NCBI RefSeq assembly: GCF_964355755.1
Contig: NC_092678.1
Span: 4,002,922-4,066,921, forward strand
Direction: 5' to 3'
Origin: Antedon mediterranea
Lineage: Eukaryota > Echinodermata > Crinoidea > Comatulida > Antedonidae
DNA: 64,000 nucleotides
Made by a program: the position numbers and the translations under genes. The stretch's first letter is position 1. Each line of letters opens with the position of its first letter. Positions 1 to 10,866 of the stretch are shown here, piece after piece. Under the pieces are notes generated by a model. The model was given only the letters and a program-made list of their open reading frames with translations. It ran no database searches and was not told the origin of the DNA.

Positions 1-812
1 ACTTGGTATGAATCACCTTTGTTTGAAGTACTCATGACTAAGATATGTATTTATAGATCGAAATTACTAGTATACGAAGTGTGAATAAGTTAATTTTTAA
101 AGATTTATATCATAATTTAGGTTTAGACAATATTAAGCAATTTGATAGCTGTGTTGATACAGGTCTGGTCTCAACCTGTGCATGCAGGCATCGAGTATTC
201 GTACATACCAGTGGACATTTTGGTACGCCAACTTCAAAAGTAACAAATTTGCTACTTTTTCTGAAAGTTGAAATGCTTATGGATGGCGCAACAGCAATTT
301 ACATGAAGTTTTATTAGGCCTAGGCCTAAGTTACGTACGCCAATAACTAGGCTTAGCAACAGGTCATCAACCATTTCATCTTTACTAGTAGAACTATAAT
401 CAATAAGATAAGAAAACATCTGAAAAAAAAACTTTTTTCTTTAAGAAAATGATAGGCTTGGCATATGGTGAGTACACAAAAGAAATGAGGGCTGGAAATA
501 CATTCTGAAATTATTAATATTAAATTAAAAATCAAAGGAGACATGACTTATAAACAAAATAATAAACAACTTTATATGTATGCATTATTATTAAATATGT
601 AATAACTATATTAGGTCATATCGTCATTTTGCTAGGCTATTAATTTACAGAAAGGACGATGAGGGCTAGCGAAATTACCTAAGTCGACATACGTATGTTC
701 GTGGTATCGGTTCTCACAACAGCTGATACTACAACCAATTATGACCTTGGCTGGAGAGTATTTACATCACTAAGAAACTTATCATTTAGTTATTATAAAT
801 AAAAAAGGATAC
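1..812 (-). other. UBE2H intron 1 (part)
   Basis: Non-coding AT-rich sequence to the left of the UBE2H first exon, inferred to be its first intron on the minus strand. I saw no E2 catalytic-core coding sequence here on either strand. The short open frame at 81-317 has no recognisable similarity and is probably chance. Confidence 0.6.
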
Positions 813-865
813 AATCTAATAACATCTATGTCCATTCGACGTTTTCCTGGTGTCGGAGATGACAT
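813..865 (-). CDS. UBE2H: UBE2H first coding exon (partial gene)
   Basis: This exon encodes the N-terminus of ubiquitin-conjugating enzyme E2 H. The family charges ubiquitin on a catalytic cysteine and works with the CTLH/GID E3 ligase. Read on the minus strand from the ATG at 865-863 it gives MSSPTPGKRRMDIDVIRL, which matches the very conserved vertebrate UBE2H start (MSSPSPGKRRMD...). The exon appears to stop after TT at 813 (phase 2), followed by a GTATCC donor. The residues that should follow (IESKHEV-like) and the catalytic core are not seen between 1 and 812, so they should lie past the left edge. The reading frame stays open upstream of the ATG, but the family start fixes the initiator. 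Recognition is strong despite the short length; the exact donor is less certain because it is a weak splice site. Confidence 0.85.
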
Positions 866-2974
866 TTTATGGTCAAAATTAGCCTGAAAAGTAAAGAATA
901 TTTGCTGTAGGTCGGTTTTCTTCCGCCCAAGATAGTTGTGTATCCGAAGCTGCTCGAACCAAAACAATGATCCTACAGCTAAAACCATTCATAAATAGGT
1001 ATACAATTTTTATTTGACTTAAATTATATTTACTATAGTAAATTGATTAGTTTATTATTTTAGTTAGATATACAATATTTATAAAATAAAAGGAATATGT
1101 ATTATTTTAGTACAAATATTATCAGTTAAAGTTGTATAACCATTTAATTAAATATTGATTACCTATTATGAAAATAGACGGGTCTATTTTATGTCGTCAT
1201 CGATGTCAAATCACTCAAGCCATCTAAGGCAAACAAAATATTTTGGAACAACCAGCAAAATATTTACAAAAAGCGTTTCAATAACTATCTGTTTATATTT
1301 GTTTTTTAAACCACAAACAAAATAGAATGTAATTGTTATCCTATATGTATGTAGATTCAGAAATGCTTTAACCCAAAAATATTTATTTTAGCAATGTTAC
1401 CCTAAATATAATGGTATAATCTGATGATCAAAGCAACACTCACAAAAACAGCTGATTACAATAAAGTGATAAGTCGCTGTGCTAAAAGTAACACGACACT
1501 CTTCCAACGAAATCGGATAATTAAAATAATTTAATACAAATATTAAAATCAATTTTTCATTCTTTACAAATTGTTTGTTTACTATCCTTGTTGAAAATAA
1601 ATAGTAGTTAGAATATTAATGTATTCGTTTCTACATCATGGATAGGAATTTTAAAAATATGGAAACGAAAAACACTTTAATTATTGAATTACAAAATTTA
1701 AACGTAAGCCTTTATTTGACAAAATAAACTAATAATCTCTTTAATCATGCTTTAATTTTTTTAATACATTACATATAATGAAGATAACTCAATCAGTCCT
1801 GACGTAACGGTAGGGAAACTTTCAAAACTTTTAAAAGTACGATCTTTATGGACTTGATCATAGAAATATTATAGTTCTATGTACTGTATTATTTGTTTTA
1901 CTGGTTGGAGGTATACACACCTAATTGGTGAAGTGGCTTATGCTGCTTTTGTTCTTTTCTCCTGGCAGCTAGTGACTATGATTTTATATTTCTTCTTCCG
2001 TCGTGATTGTTTAATTTGTTGATTTGTATTATATTTTGTAAAATGTACCTTTTGCCCGAATAAATGATATTACTGATAATAATAATAATAGTACTGTGTA
2101 TTAAAAATATACGTCACTATTGCCATTTTAGTAGTAATTTTATTGGAAACTAAAAACTAAACTATAAAATGAATGTATAAGAACAAAATAACCCTTTGTT
2201 TTGTTGATGATGTCAAGGTTGGATAAATGGACGTAAATAGATTATGAATGAATGAGGTATTAGTTGCATGCATGAATAATCAATTGAAAGAAAAGATTAT
2301 TTATGCACGAAAAAATATATAGGTTGTACTGTATTTTAAAATTCTGTTTTTCTTCTGTTATCATTTTGTTTGACGTATAATACCTCAGTTTTACATTACC
2401 AGAATACACCATACAAATTTCCGGTGCTAACGCTCTGGTGTGTGTGTAACCTTGAGTGTGAGCCTTAATACTGATAGGCGATGTGAAAGAGGTATTGTTG
2501 TTGAAATAATGACAACATTTAACAAATATTAGTATTGTATTATTATTATATAAAACATTTAATAAAAGACAGCAGTCAACATCTTGTGGAAATATATTTA
2601 TTTTTAATTGAAACAAGAGTCAAAATGTTATGCTTACAAAGAGATAAAATCACATAATAATCTAAAAGAAAGGAAATTTCTAAAACACAATCACCTTCAT
2701 GACAGATGACATAATGTCGATCAATGGGTTACAATCAAATAGATTTGGTAGCTACTGTAATTGTATTGAAATAGACAAATCTAATCTCATAAAAACACAA
2801 TTGCACATTGTTTTTCCCTTGGTTATACTGTATACACTTTTCGTTCATATACGTTGTAGAAAACTTAACCAATCCTCACTCCCCATCTACGTGTATACTA
2901 AAATATGAAGCAACACTTTTATCTGTGTTAGCTGCTGCGCGATGACTTATACTGGGCTCTGTTAAACTATCCAA
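866..2974. other. UBE2H upstream / ZC3HC1 downstream region
   Basis: Between the UBE2H start (865, minus) and the ZC3HC1 stop (2975, minus). It should hold the UBE2H 5' UTR and promoter near 866-1000 and the ZC3HC1 3' UTR near 2600-2974. A minus-strand AATAAA-type signal (TTTATT on plus) occurs around 2595, a plausible ZC3HC1 polyadenylation site. Otherwise AT-rich with no gene recognised; the small open frames at 2260-2616 and 2699-2908 resemble nothing. Confidence 0.4.
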
Positions 2975-5748
2975 TCATGTGGTGGGCTTTCCTTGAAAAA
3001 ATCCTAGAATTTTTTTAACAGTTTTCCAAGCTTGACTTGGTGGAATCTGTGAAAGATAAAATTTGAAATAAATAAAACCTTATAAAATAAGGAAAACATA
3101 TTAGATATATTCATTTTTTAGTCGGTTTCAAAAGATTTGAGAGAAGGCAAGCTAGTTTGTTAATTCACATTAAAAGATGCCACTGTTAATTCACATTTAC
3201 ACTTACAGTATTTGCTAATGTTGGTCTGGTTATGTTACTTGATTCTTCAAAGTGTCTGTCAAGCATTTTCCACGTCTGCTTCCACCCAGCGGCAGTTGGG
3301 TCAACTGGCTCTAACATTTGTTTGATTACTTGATCACCTGAAGCTTGAACCTCTTTGATGTCTGTTTCTTTGTTTTTCAAGGTAATCCCCAACACCCATG
3401 GGCACCAGTTACGGTGCTCTGTGGATGGATTGAATGCCTTTACAGGAAGAGGCATCATCTTCCTTCTTTTGGGATCTGGTTCAACATCACTGGTGCCTTC
3501 ACTCGATGTCACTCCATTTTGATTTTCTTTTAAAGATGTAAAGTTCCATAGACCAGCCTGTCGCTTGCAATGATTGCAAATGAGTATTGAAACTCCTTCT
3601 GGCTTACTGAAATAAAGAAAAACAATTTAAAATCTAGTATGATTGGTACTGAAGTATTAATACAGGTACATTTCAATTTCCATGCAAGTAAATTAATTAA
3701 TTAACAAATCAATAAACACACATACACATTGCTCCAGCCAAACAAAGCTAGAAAACCAGCAACACACAATTGTTCATCCTCGATTTTTTCACATGTTTGT
3801 AACTGACTTGAACATTTCTGAATCGTATTGGTTAAATCTGACAAGCCTGTGCTCTATATAAAAAAAGATAATAAATAAGCGAATAACATTTCTACAGGAA
3901 ATATGTTAAATTAACACTACTATGTAAAAGAATCAAATAATTGTAGCCAACCAATTCATTTCAATTTTTTCTGGTACTATGTGGTTTTGCATAATAAGAC
4001 ACTTACCTCTGATATACTATCATCTAAGTCAAGTTTTGGCAAATTGTCTTTTTCTGTTATTATGCTTTTCATTCTTTTAGAGAACTTGGATGCAGTTGAG
4101 CTAGGTGTTGGTTCCACAACACTACAAAACTTTCCTGTCATAAAGAAAATTAAAATGAAACTGTTATTGTCAATTAACTATTCTTTGAACATGAGATACA
4201 ATTCATTAATGATATGAATTATCATGCATACCTGGAGAAGGTGATGTAGGCCAAGGACAAATACTTGAATGCGCCGTCTTTATTAACTCCATCATGTTTT
4301 TACTGATGTCACAATCTACAGAAAAATGTGACAACAATTTTGATAATTATTGATGACATTAGATTTATAAATTTTTAAAGAAGAAGAAAGTTCAATTGTT
4401 ACTCAGCTTTTAGGATACCTACCTTGTTCAAATGATGTAATTTCTGGACTCCCAGCATAAAGTACCTCTTTGCAGCTTACACATTTTAATGTGTTTGTAT
4501 CAATGTTTTCCCATCCATATTTTGAACACTCTAAAGGGGTTAAAGTTGTGAGCGCATCAAACCATTTAAATGGCTAAAAATTTATGTTAAAGAAAGGTAG
4601 AGAAGCAATAAAATAGCTTTTATTTTCATGGTTTTAATTGAACATTTATATTGGTATAAAAATATAATACAAAAAGCAGCAAAAGTATATAGATTTTTAA
4701 TTACTTAATCTCACAAATACACTGTACATCTTGATAATGCCAGTTGAGATATTGATGATATGGCTAACATTAACAAATCACTACATTGTATGTACATACT
4801 AAAAATATAAAACAATAATAATAACCTGGTAACCATGCCATGTATATATATATTTTTAATTACTTAATCTCACAAATACACTGTACATCTTGATAATGCC
4901 AGTTGAGATATTGATGATATGGCTAACATTAACAAATCACTACACTGTATGTCAATTCAATTCAATAAACTTTATTGTCAAACTCATGAATGGCTTGAAA
5001 CTTTGGCTGAAAGTACACACATTGAAATTGTCTAAAAACATTGTCGCACAAACAGTAAAAAAGAATAAAATCACATAAAACTGAGAACAAGTTAATAAAA
5101 AGTTAAAAGAGGGCACAAAAAAATACAAATTGAGTTAAAAATACAGCTAAGATACTTATTGCGTTTATCTTTTCCACATTACATTAAAATGTCAAATTAT
5201 AAAGAAGGATACGGTATACGTCTGAACCCTTTGATAGAACGCTACTTTATTGTCAGGCTGGAAAACTCTCTTGAGGTCACCCGCTGAAGAACCATCACTG
5301 TTTCTTGAGAAATCAACATCATCACCATGCAAAACTTTATCTTTTTCTTCTGAGCTGTAAATATTAAAGATAAATGGAAACAAACAAGTTAAAAATAGAT
5401 AAATTGGTGCCTGTCTCTCTCAAACTTTAGTTACTACTAGTAGAGTAGTAGGGGCCGAGTAGTAGTACTAGGCTAAACGCTCTACTAACTAGCTAGGCCT
5501 AGCTAGGTCGGGGAGTTGACTAGGCCGCATTTTGTAGAGTTGCTGCGTCTACCTATCTACCTATATAGTAGTAGCCTGCTTTTTAGGGCCGGCGGCCTAG
5601 ACTAGTCTGACTTTCTAATCTTATTAGGCTTAGTTATTTGCATATCTTACCACTGGGTATCCTCAGAAGGTGAACCATGAATAAAAGATGAAAGTAGTGC
5701 TTTTACTTTACGTGGAGTTGATTGATTTTGATTCACAACAGAAGCCAT
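2975..5748 (-). CDS. ZC3HC1: ZC3HC1 / NIPA, C3HC zinc-finger nuclear basket protein
   Basis: Orthologue of NIPA (ZC3HC1), known in vertebrates as an F-box-like SCF subunit acting on cyclin B1 and as a nuclear-basket protein that helps anchor TPR. Minus-strand coding exons: 5748-5651, 5354-5213, 4573-4423, 4315-4232, 4134-4007, 3853-3726, 3606-3207, 3046-2975. They sum to 1203 nt and keep one frame throughout, giving 400 residues against about 502 in human. The C3HC finger is intact: C96, C111-x2-C114, H146-x3-C150 (TAHSSICPWP). The second Rsm1-type module shows ICNHC (C254, C257) and EHRNWCPW (H308, C312), with a PKRRK basic patch near 289 between them. Start MASVVNQNQSTPRKVKALL aligns with the family N-terminus; in-frame upstream ATGs exist but lie in the promoter repeat. 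The exon 2 donor (GTATCC) is weak. It is divergent from KLHDC10 and tandem with UBE2H. Confidence 0.9.
4693..4952. repeat. Direct repeat pair, 2 x 101 bp, in ZC3HC1 intron 2
   Basis: Positions 4693-4793 and 4852-4952 are the same 101 bp with a single mismatch (near 4786 versus 4945). The 58 bp between them is AT-rich and differs. Near-identity implies a recent local duplication inside the intron between coding exons 2 and 3. Confidence 0.9.
4953..5100. mobile_element. Possible retroposon tail fragment
   Basis: Immediately after the second 101-bp repeat copy comes a CAATTCAATTCAATAAAC word followed by TTTATTGTC. A similar ATTCAATTC/CTTTATTT start is seen at 43719. Such words are typical of dispersed retroposon ends in marine invertebrate genomes. 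No coding capacity is visible and the boundaries are uncertain. Confidence 0.3.
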
Positions 5749-5785
5749 AATTTTAACGCAAGTTTTTGTGTTTGGAAGTTTAAGT

Positions 5786-5863
5786 CGGTGACTACTTCTT
5801 CGCATGCAGCTAAAGTAAAATGACGTCATGTTAAAGTGGGTCGTCACAGAGTCTCATGCATAT
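5786..5863 (-). promoter_or_regulatory. CRE-containing promoter module, copy A (ZC3HC1 side)
   Basis: A 78-bp segment just upstream of the ZC3HC1 start codon on the minus strand. It contains the perfect palindromic CRE/ATF site TGACGTCA at 5821-5828. The whole segment recurs inverted at 6547-6624 with about 75 of 78 bases identical. Position and motif suggest it is the ZC3HC1 core promoter or 5' UTR; binding itself is inferred. Confidence 0.6.
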
Positions 5864-6336
5864 AAATGAAGCAAACTTGCTGAGAGTTTTTTCCACCACC
5901 ACACGTCACACACGCGACGCGAGATTTATCGAAAATATACAACAAAATATAATTGTTTTCACTGCTGAGGATAATAAATAATATACTTTAATTTTAACAT
6001 GACAGGAGAGCCTAGATACTTCCAGTGCGAATACAAAATAATAATAATGTACAATATTAGTATGTATTTTCAAATGCTGCAAGACATGAGGCCCGAATTA
6101 GGCTAGGCTAGGCCTCCTACTGTCTGTAGTTAGTGGCAGCGCAGTGCATACCTGAGAGCTAGGGTGGGTGGGAAGTTAGCTAGTATGCTGGGTTAGTATC
6201 TGCACAATGCCACGCGGTAACGATGAAGGGGAGGATGGATGGCCTGATAGTGGGTAGTGTATACTGTATTTTACTTGTCTTTAGTAAGGCCGCTAGTGAG
6301 AATAGAAAGTCTGTCTATAGGGCTAGGCATCTAAGC

Positions 6337-6422
6337 AAGCCAAATGGGTCGAATAAACAACTATATTTAATCTGCTTCTAAGCCAAATGGGTCGAATAAA
6401 CAACTATATTTAATCTGCTTCT
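6337..6422. repeat. Tandem duplication, 2 x 43 bp
   Basis: Two adjacent, essentially identical 43-bp units beginning AAGCCAAATGGGTCGAAT at 6337 and 6380. They lie between the two inverted CRE modules. Confidence 0.9.
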
Positions 6423-6546
6423 TTGTTATCTGGAACAATATCGGATTATTTTCTGTACCACCGATCGCACCATCATTAATTAATCACTCTGAAAACATTT
6501 TGTAAAATCATGAGCGCACAAGAAGCAGAGACAAAACACCTTTTGC

Positions 6547-6624
6547 ATATGCATGAGACTCTGTGACGACACGCTTTAACGTGACGTCATTTTACTTTAG
6601 CTGCATGCGAAGAAGTAGTCACCG
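6547..6624 (+). promoter_or_regulatory. CRE-containing promoter module, copy B (inverted, KLHDC10 side)
   Basis: Inverted copy of 5786-5863, facing KLHDC10. The CRE site TGACGTCA is kept at 6582-6589, and only about three bases differ over 78. It may be a duplicated promoter now oriented toward the plus-strand gene, or a duplication by-product. Confidence 0.55.
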
Positions 6625-6720
6625 TTTAAGTCCCACACGTTCTCTCAGTGCAGTCAGGCATATCATCAACAAACAATTTATTACTCCAGTCGTCGTAAGA
6701 GGGCGTCATTTATAAAAAAC

Positions 6721-7070
6721 ACCGGAAGTAGTATTAAAGAGTACCGGAAGTATATAATTGTTAAAGGTCATAATTAACTATAACCGGAAGCGGAAGTATA
6801 AGGTCATTATAATAATATAAAATAACAAAAGTAGTGTTATAAAGGTTAGGATACCAGACGTCATTATTTATAAATAATTATCTAGCTTGGTATTAAAAGA
6901 CGTTTATATAAACCATCGAGGTATACCTCCATGTATAAACAAAAAGGCCTATATCTATAGTTTTCAAAAACTCTTTGTTTATTTGGCCTATATACTTTTT
7001 TGTACGCAACTTCCGGTATAATAATGACCTTTAACGACAATTGTACTTCCGGTAAACTTCAAAACTTCCG
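6721..7070 (+). promoter_or_regulatory. ETS-motif cluster with long inverted repeat upstream of KLHDC10
   Basis: CCGGAAG words (ETS/GABP-type) occur near 6722, 6744 and 6783 in forward orientation and as CTTCCGG near 7011 and 7046, with further CGGAAGT/ACTTCCG half-matches near 6790 and 7064. Arms at about 6743-6790 and 7009-7053 are imperfect reverse complements of each other, each with two ETS words flanking an AAAGGTCAT word. The cluster ends under 100 bp before the KLHDC10 ATG at 7156. Promoter function is inferred; the fold-back could also be a small mobile element. Confidence 0.45.
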
Positions 7071-7155
7071 TTTCTGTGACCCCTGCCCTTTCGCACATGA
7101 ATCGTATGTATTTTTTTAACCCGATCGTATTGGATCCCCGTCACACATTTATAAA

Positions 7156-10100
7156 ATGGCCTTACCTTTAAAAGTGGGGCATTTCGTGCAAATTTCATCT
7201 ATAGATAATAATGGTTAGTTAATATATATAGCCTACAAGGCATATCTAGGCCTAGGTTGTAGTAATTTTTTCATTAAATTACATTTACACGCGTGAACAT
7301 CCCAACCAACCAACTCAACCAGACCGTTGATGTATAGGCCTAGCTAGGCCTTAGTTTAGGCTAAAAAGGCCTAGAGATCTAGCGTCAGCCGAGTCTAGCT
7401 TGGCCTAGCTAGAAGGCCTATATAAGACTCCCTAGCTAGGCCTGGTTTAGTAGGATATGCCTAGCTACTATTAGCTAGGCTTTTTAGCTAGCCCTATTCA
7501 AGATAGCTAGGCCTAGGCTACCCTATTTTATCGGTCTTTTTAATGCTAATGATGCACCTCCACACCACACAGTGCAGTCTCTCGACTCGAGCTTAACACA
7601 ATTTAAAAACATTCACCCACTGCCGCCTGGGCCAAAGTTGCGAAAGTACAGTAGCGCTGTTCTTTTTTGTCAAATAAGTTCAGTATTAAATATGATTAAT
7701 AATTATTATTTTACATTTGACAATAAATATATAATAAAGAGATAGTCTAGCTAGGCCTAATTGGATAAAAATAAAGAAATTTTCTATTTATCAAGACTAC
7801 CAAAATTAATTTGAGCAAGTTCAGAACTCTATTTATTGAGAACTCGTAATTTTATTGTTTTAATTTTTATACACGCAGGTTATACAGAAGAAAAGCAACC
7901 ATACCCCCGAAGTGGACACTGCTGCGTTGCCAATAGCGGACATCTTATAGTTTATGGCGGCTACCACCCTGAATATCAATACTCATTTGAAGAGGATGAA
8001 GATGATGATGTCTCATCACTTTTTATATATAACAAAGTCTTTAAAGAAGTAAGAGAACTTCATGGCACAAGAAACAACTTCAAAAAATAGTTATTAAATT
8101 ATTTTTGTAAAAAAGACACAGAATAGCCAAGACTTAAAGATTACGTTTCACATACAAATTAAACAGAAAACCATAAAGAATTTGTCAACCAAATGTTGGT
8201 TTTACAATAAACAATAAATGATGCTTTGATGTACAATGCTACCATACTGAAGTTGCTGGAACATTTTTCACTAAAGGTTTGGGACAAGAGCCCACACTGT
8301 TTTTTTAGATGTGCGTATATTTGAAAATATTATTTATACTGTATAATTTATATTGCATTCCAGCTGTGGTGTTTTAATCTAACAACATGTGAATGGCAGG
8401 AAGTTGATACCAGGGGTCAACCACCGGCTGAAACAGCATCTATGTCCAGTAAGTTATTATTTTTTATCTTAGATTCAGTACTTTAATTTTACTAAGGTTG
8501 AACGTTCATTTTTGCCATTTCTATATGTTAAAACAAAAGAGAGAAATTAAATTTGTTGTTTGGTTTGTTTTTAGTGGTGTTGTCGGGCCAAACCTTGTTA
8601 CTTTTTGGTGGTACAGGATTTCCATGGGGTAAAAGAAGCAATGATAAAATACATATGTTAAATATGAAGAAACAAGAATGGGATATCTTGAAGTGTTCTG
8701 GAGATTTTCCACCTGGAAAATATGGCCAGGTAAGGCAGATAATGATAGAGTGTAAAGGCTCAATTTAGCACTATTCAAACTTAAAATGTGTAAGTGAAAA
8801 TACTCTTGACAAACCCTTGCATCCTCATGGTCAAGGGAAAACATCTTCTACTTAGGTCAAGTACGTCAAAAAAAAAATGTAAGTAAAATGACCATATCAT
8901 ACTAGTCAACTAGACTTACAAAAAGTCACACTAAATTCTTGTGCTGTGTGAATATCAAACATATTGATTATGATAGTTTTTCACATTTAAAAACTGCTAA
9001 AATTTCTGTTTATCTTTTTAGGCCATGTGTTTACATCAAGGAAGCGTTTACATATTTGGAGGATGCCGCCAAGTTTGTCCGGGGGAATTTCATTTCAACT
9101 CCGAACTTCATGAACTTAATCTCAGTAGAAAAACGTGGAAGAAGTTACATGAGAACTTGCCAAATGATTTTTCAGAGGACTCTCTTTGCCGCGGGATGTA
9201 TAGGCATTCCATTGCTATTCATAGTAATAAAATGTTTGTTATAGGCAGCAGTTGGCATGAATTAAAGTATAAACCACATTTTTTGAACATGGTAAGGAGT
9301 AGTACTTGTAGTTATACTATGACAGGATTGTCAGTTTGGTCATAGTGATAGTTTGCGCATCTACAACAATTTGAAAATCAGGAATGGAGATTTATTAGCG
9401 TATATGCATATGTTTTAGTTTAATAATAAATTAGAATATTTCCTAATCATTTTACAAATACATCAAATTATCATTTTATTGTTATAGTAACAAAGTGTAA
9501 TTTCCCAAAACATGTAACTTAAAAAGTTGCAGTCTTTTCCAGCCTAGGCCGGCCAATATGAACTGGTTTTGGCCACCTTTTCAAATGGTCTTAAATTGTT
9601 ATGACTGTAAACTTCCTAAAAACACATTGATAAATAAGATATTTATATGTTTCTTCATGATTGTAAACTAGGTTCATGTTTATGATCTGGAAACTAGGAA
9701 ATGGGAGTATACAACAACGAAAGCTTCTAGATCATTTGATCATCCATATCCAAAGAGGAGAGTATACCATAGTTGCTGTCACTGGAAAAACAGTAAATAC
9801 ATTTTATGTTCCTACTTGACATGCATGCACAAATATACATAAAATAACTATTTAATAACAGTATTCAAACTGAGTAGAAGATTTACGTATACTGCTCCAA
9901 ATAGTATGTGGTCATCTCCATTGTGATCACCTTCATTGTGGTCATCTTCACTATGATTATCTTCATTTTCGTCATCTTCATTGTGATCGTGTGTATCTGC
10001 ATTTCCTCAGTTTCAGCTTAGGAACTTGCAAATTCACATAATTCACAGATTAAATACTGATATAATAAAGTGGTTTAAAAAAAATTGCAAAATCAAATTA

Positions 10101-10866
10101 TTAACAAGAAATGTACTTTGTTATTATTTGCAGATATATACATGTGTGGTGGTCATAATAGTAGCTATATATATGATGATTTGTGGCGATTGAATCTAGA
10201 GACATTACAGTGGTCTAAGCTTTCTGCAACAATGCCTGTTCCAACTTTCTTTCACACAGCAGCTGTTACACCTGTAAGTCAATTAAAATATTTCCTAACC
10301 AGTCTATCTCAATAGAACAACTTTCTCACACAAAAATAACTGGTCTGTGGTCAGACTTTAATAATCAATTTCTACTGTATATACTTACAAAGTGTAATAA
10401 TTTAAAATCTGTATGTTTGAATCAAGTATAAGTTAAAACTGGTTCTCTAAGTATTGTCTTTGAATAGGCATTGATTCTGTTTCATTTAAGCTCATTCATA
10501 CTGGTAATTTTCTGTGACTCCCAGCCACATCTACAACTGTTCACTGTTTTTATTTGAGCAATGCTAGTAGAACATTACGAGGTGTTTGTGATTCACCAGT
10601 TTATAAATGGAAATAAAAAAACTTCTTTTTTAAACTTTTTTTTGACATAGGCTGGTTGTATGTACTTATATGGTGGTGTGACATCACTGTCAGAGCGAGC
10701 CAGAACGTCAGCCATATTTAGGATCTGGTTAGATGTACCCAGTCTGCTGGAGATCTCATGGAATTACCTGCATCAACTCTTTCCTCATTTACGTAAGCTC
10801 TCAGATACACAGTTATTTACCCTTGGTATACCATCACTTCTGTTAGACCGATTGAAACCATACTAA
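7156..10866 (+). CDS. KLHDC10: KLHDC10, Kelch-domain substrate receptor of CUL2 ubiquitin ligase
   Basis: Orthologue of KLHDC10, a substrate receptor of CUL2-RING ubiquitin ligase that in human recognises C-terminal degrons, including alanine-tailed products of ribosome quality control. Coding exons: 7156-7213, 7879-8048, 8364-8448, 8575-8729, 9022-9291, 9672-9792, 10134-10273, 10651-10866. They total 1215 nt in one frame, 404 residues against about 442 in human; the glycine-rich vertebrate N-terminus is absent. The start gives MALPLKVGHFVQISS, matching the conserved FVQLS segment. Six Kelch blades follow with GG pairs (VYGGYHPEY, LFGGTGFPWG, IFGGCRQ, MCGGHNSSY, YLYGGVTSL). The C-terminus keeps a BC box (SLLEISWNYL, from about residue 364) and a following Cul2-box-like LFPHLRKL, consistent with Elongin B/C-CUL2 binding. 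All junctions are GT-AG and phase-consistent. Divergent from ZC3HC1 across a 1.4-kb shared upstream region. Confidence 0.95.
9907..9992. repeat. Short minisatellite in KLHDC10 intron 6
   Basis: Degenerate units of about 15-18 bp built on GTGGTCATCTTCATT recur five or six times. No coding or regulatory role visible. Confidence 0.6.

Larger units (their letters stand above)
5749..7155. other. Divergent ZC3HC1/KLHDC10 intergenic region
   Basis: About 1.4 kb separates the two divergent start codons. Besides the CRE modules, the 43-bp tandem repeat and the ETS cluster listed separately, it has AGGCCTAG-type words near 6090-6120. No gene is seen in it. Confidence 0.6.

Noticed and set aside
2260-2616. 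118-codon minus-strand frame downstream of ZC3HC1
   Set aside because: AT-rich, no similarity; it sits in the probable 3' UTR of ZC3HC1.
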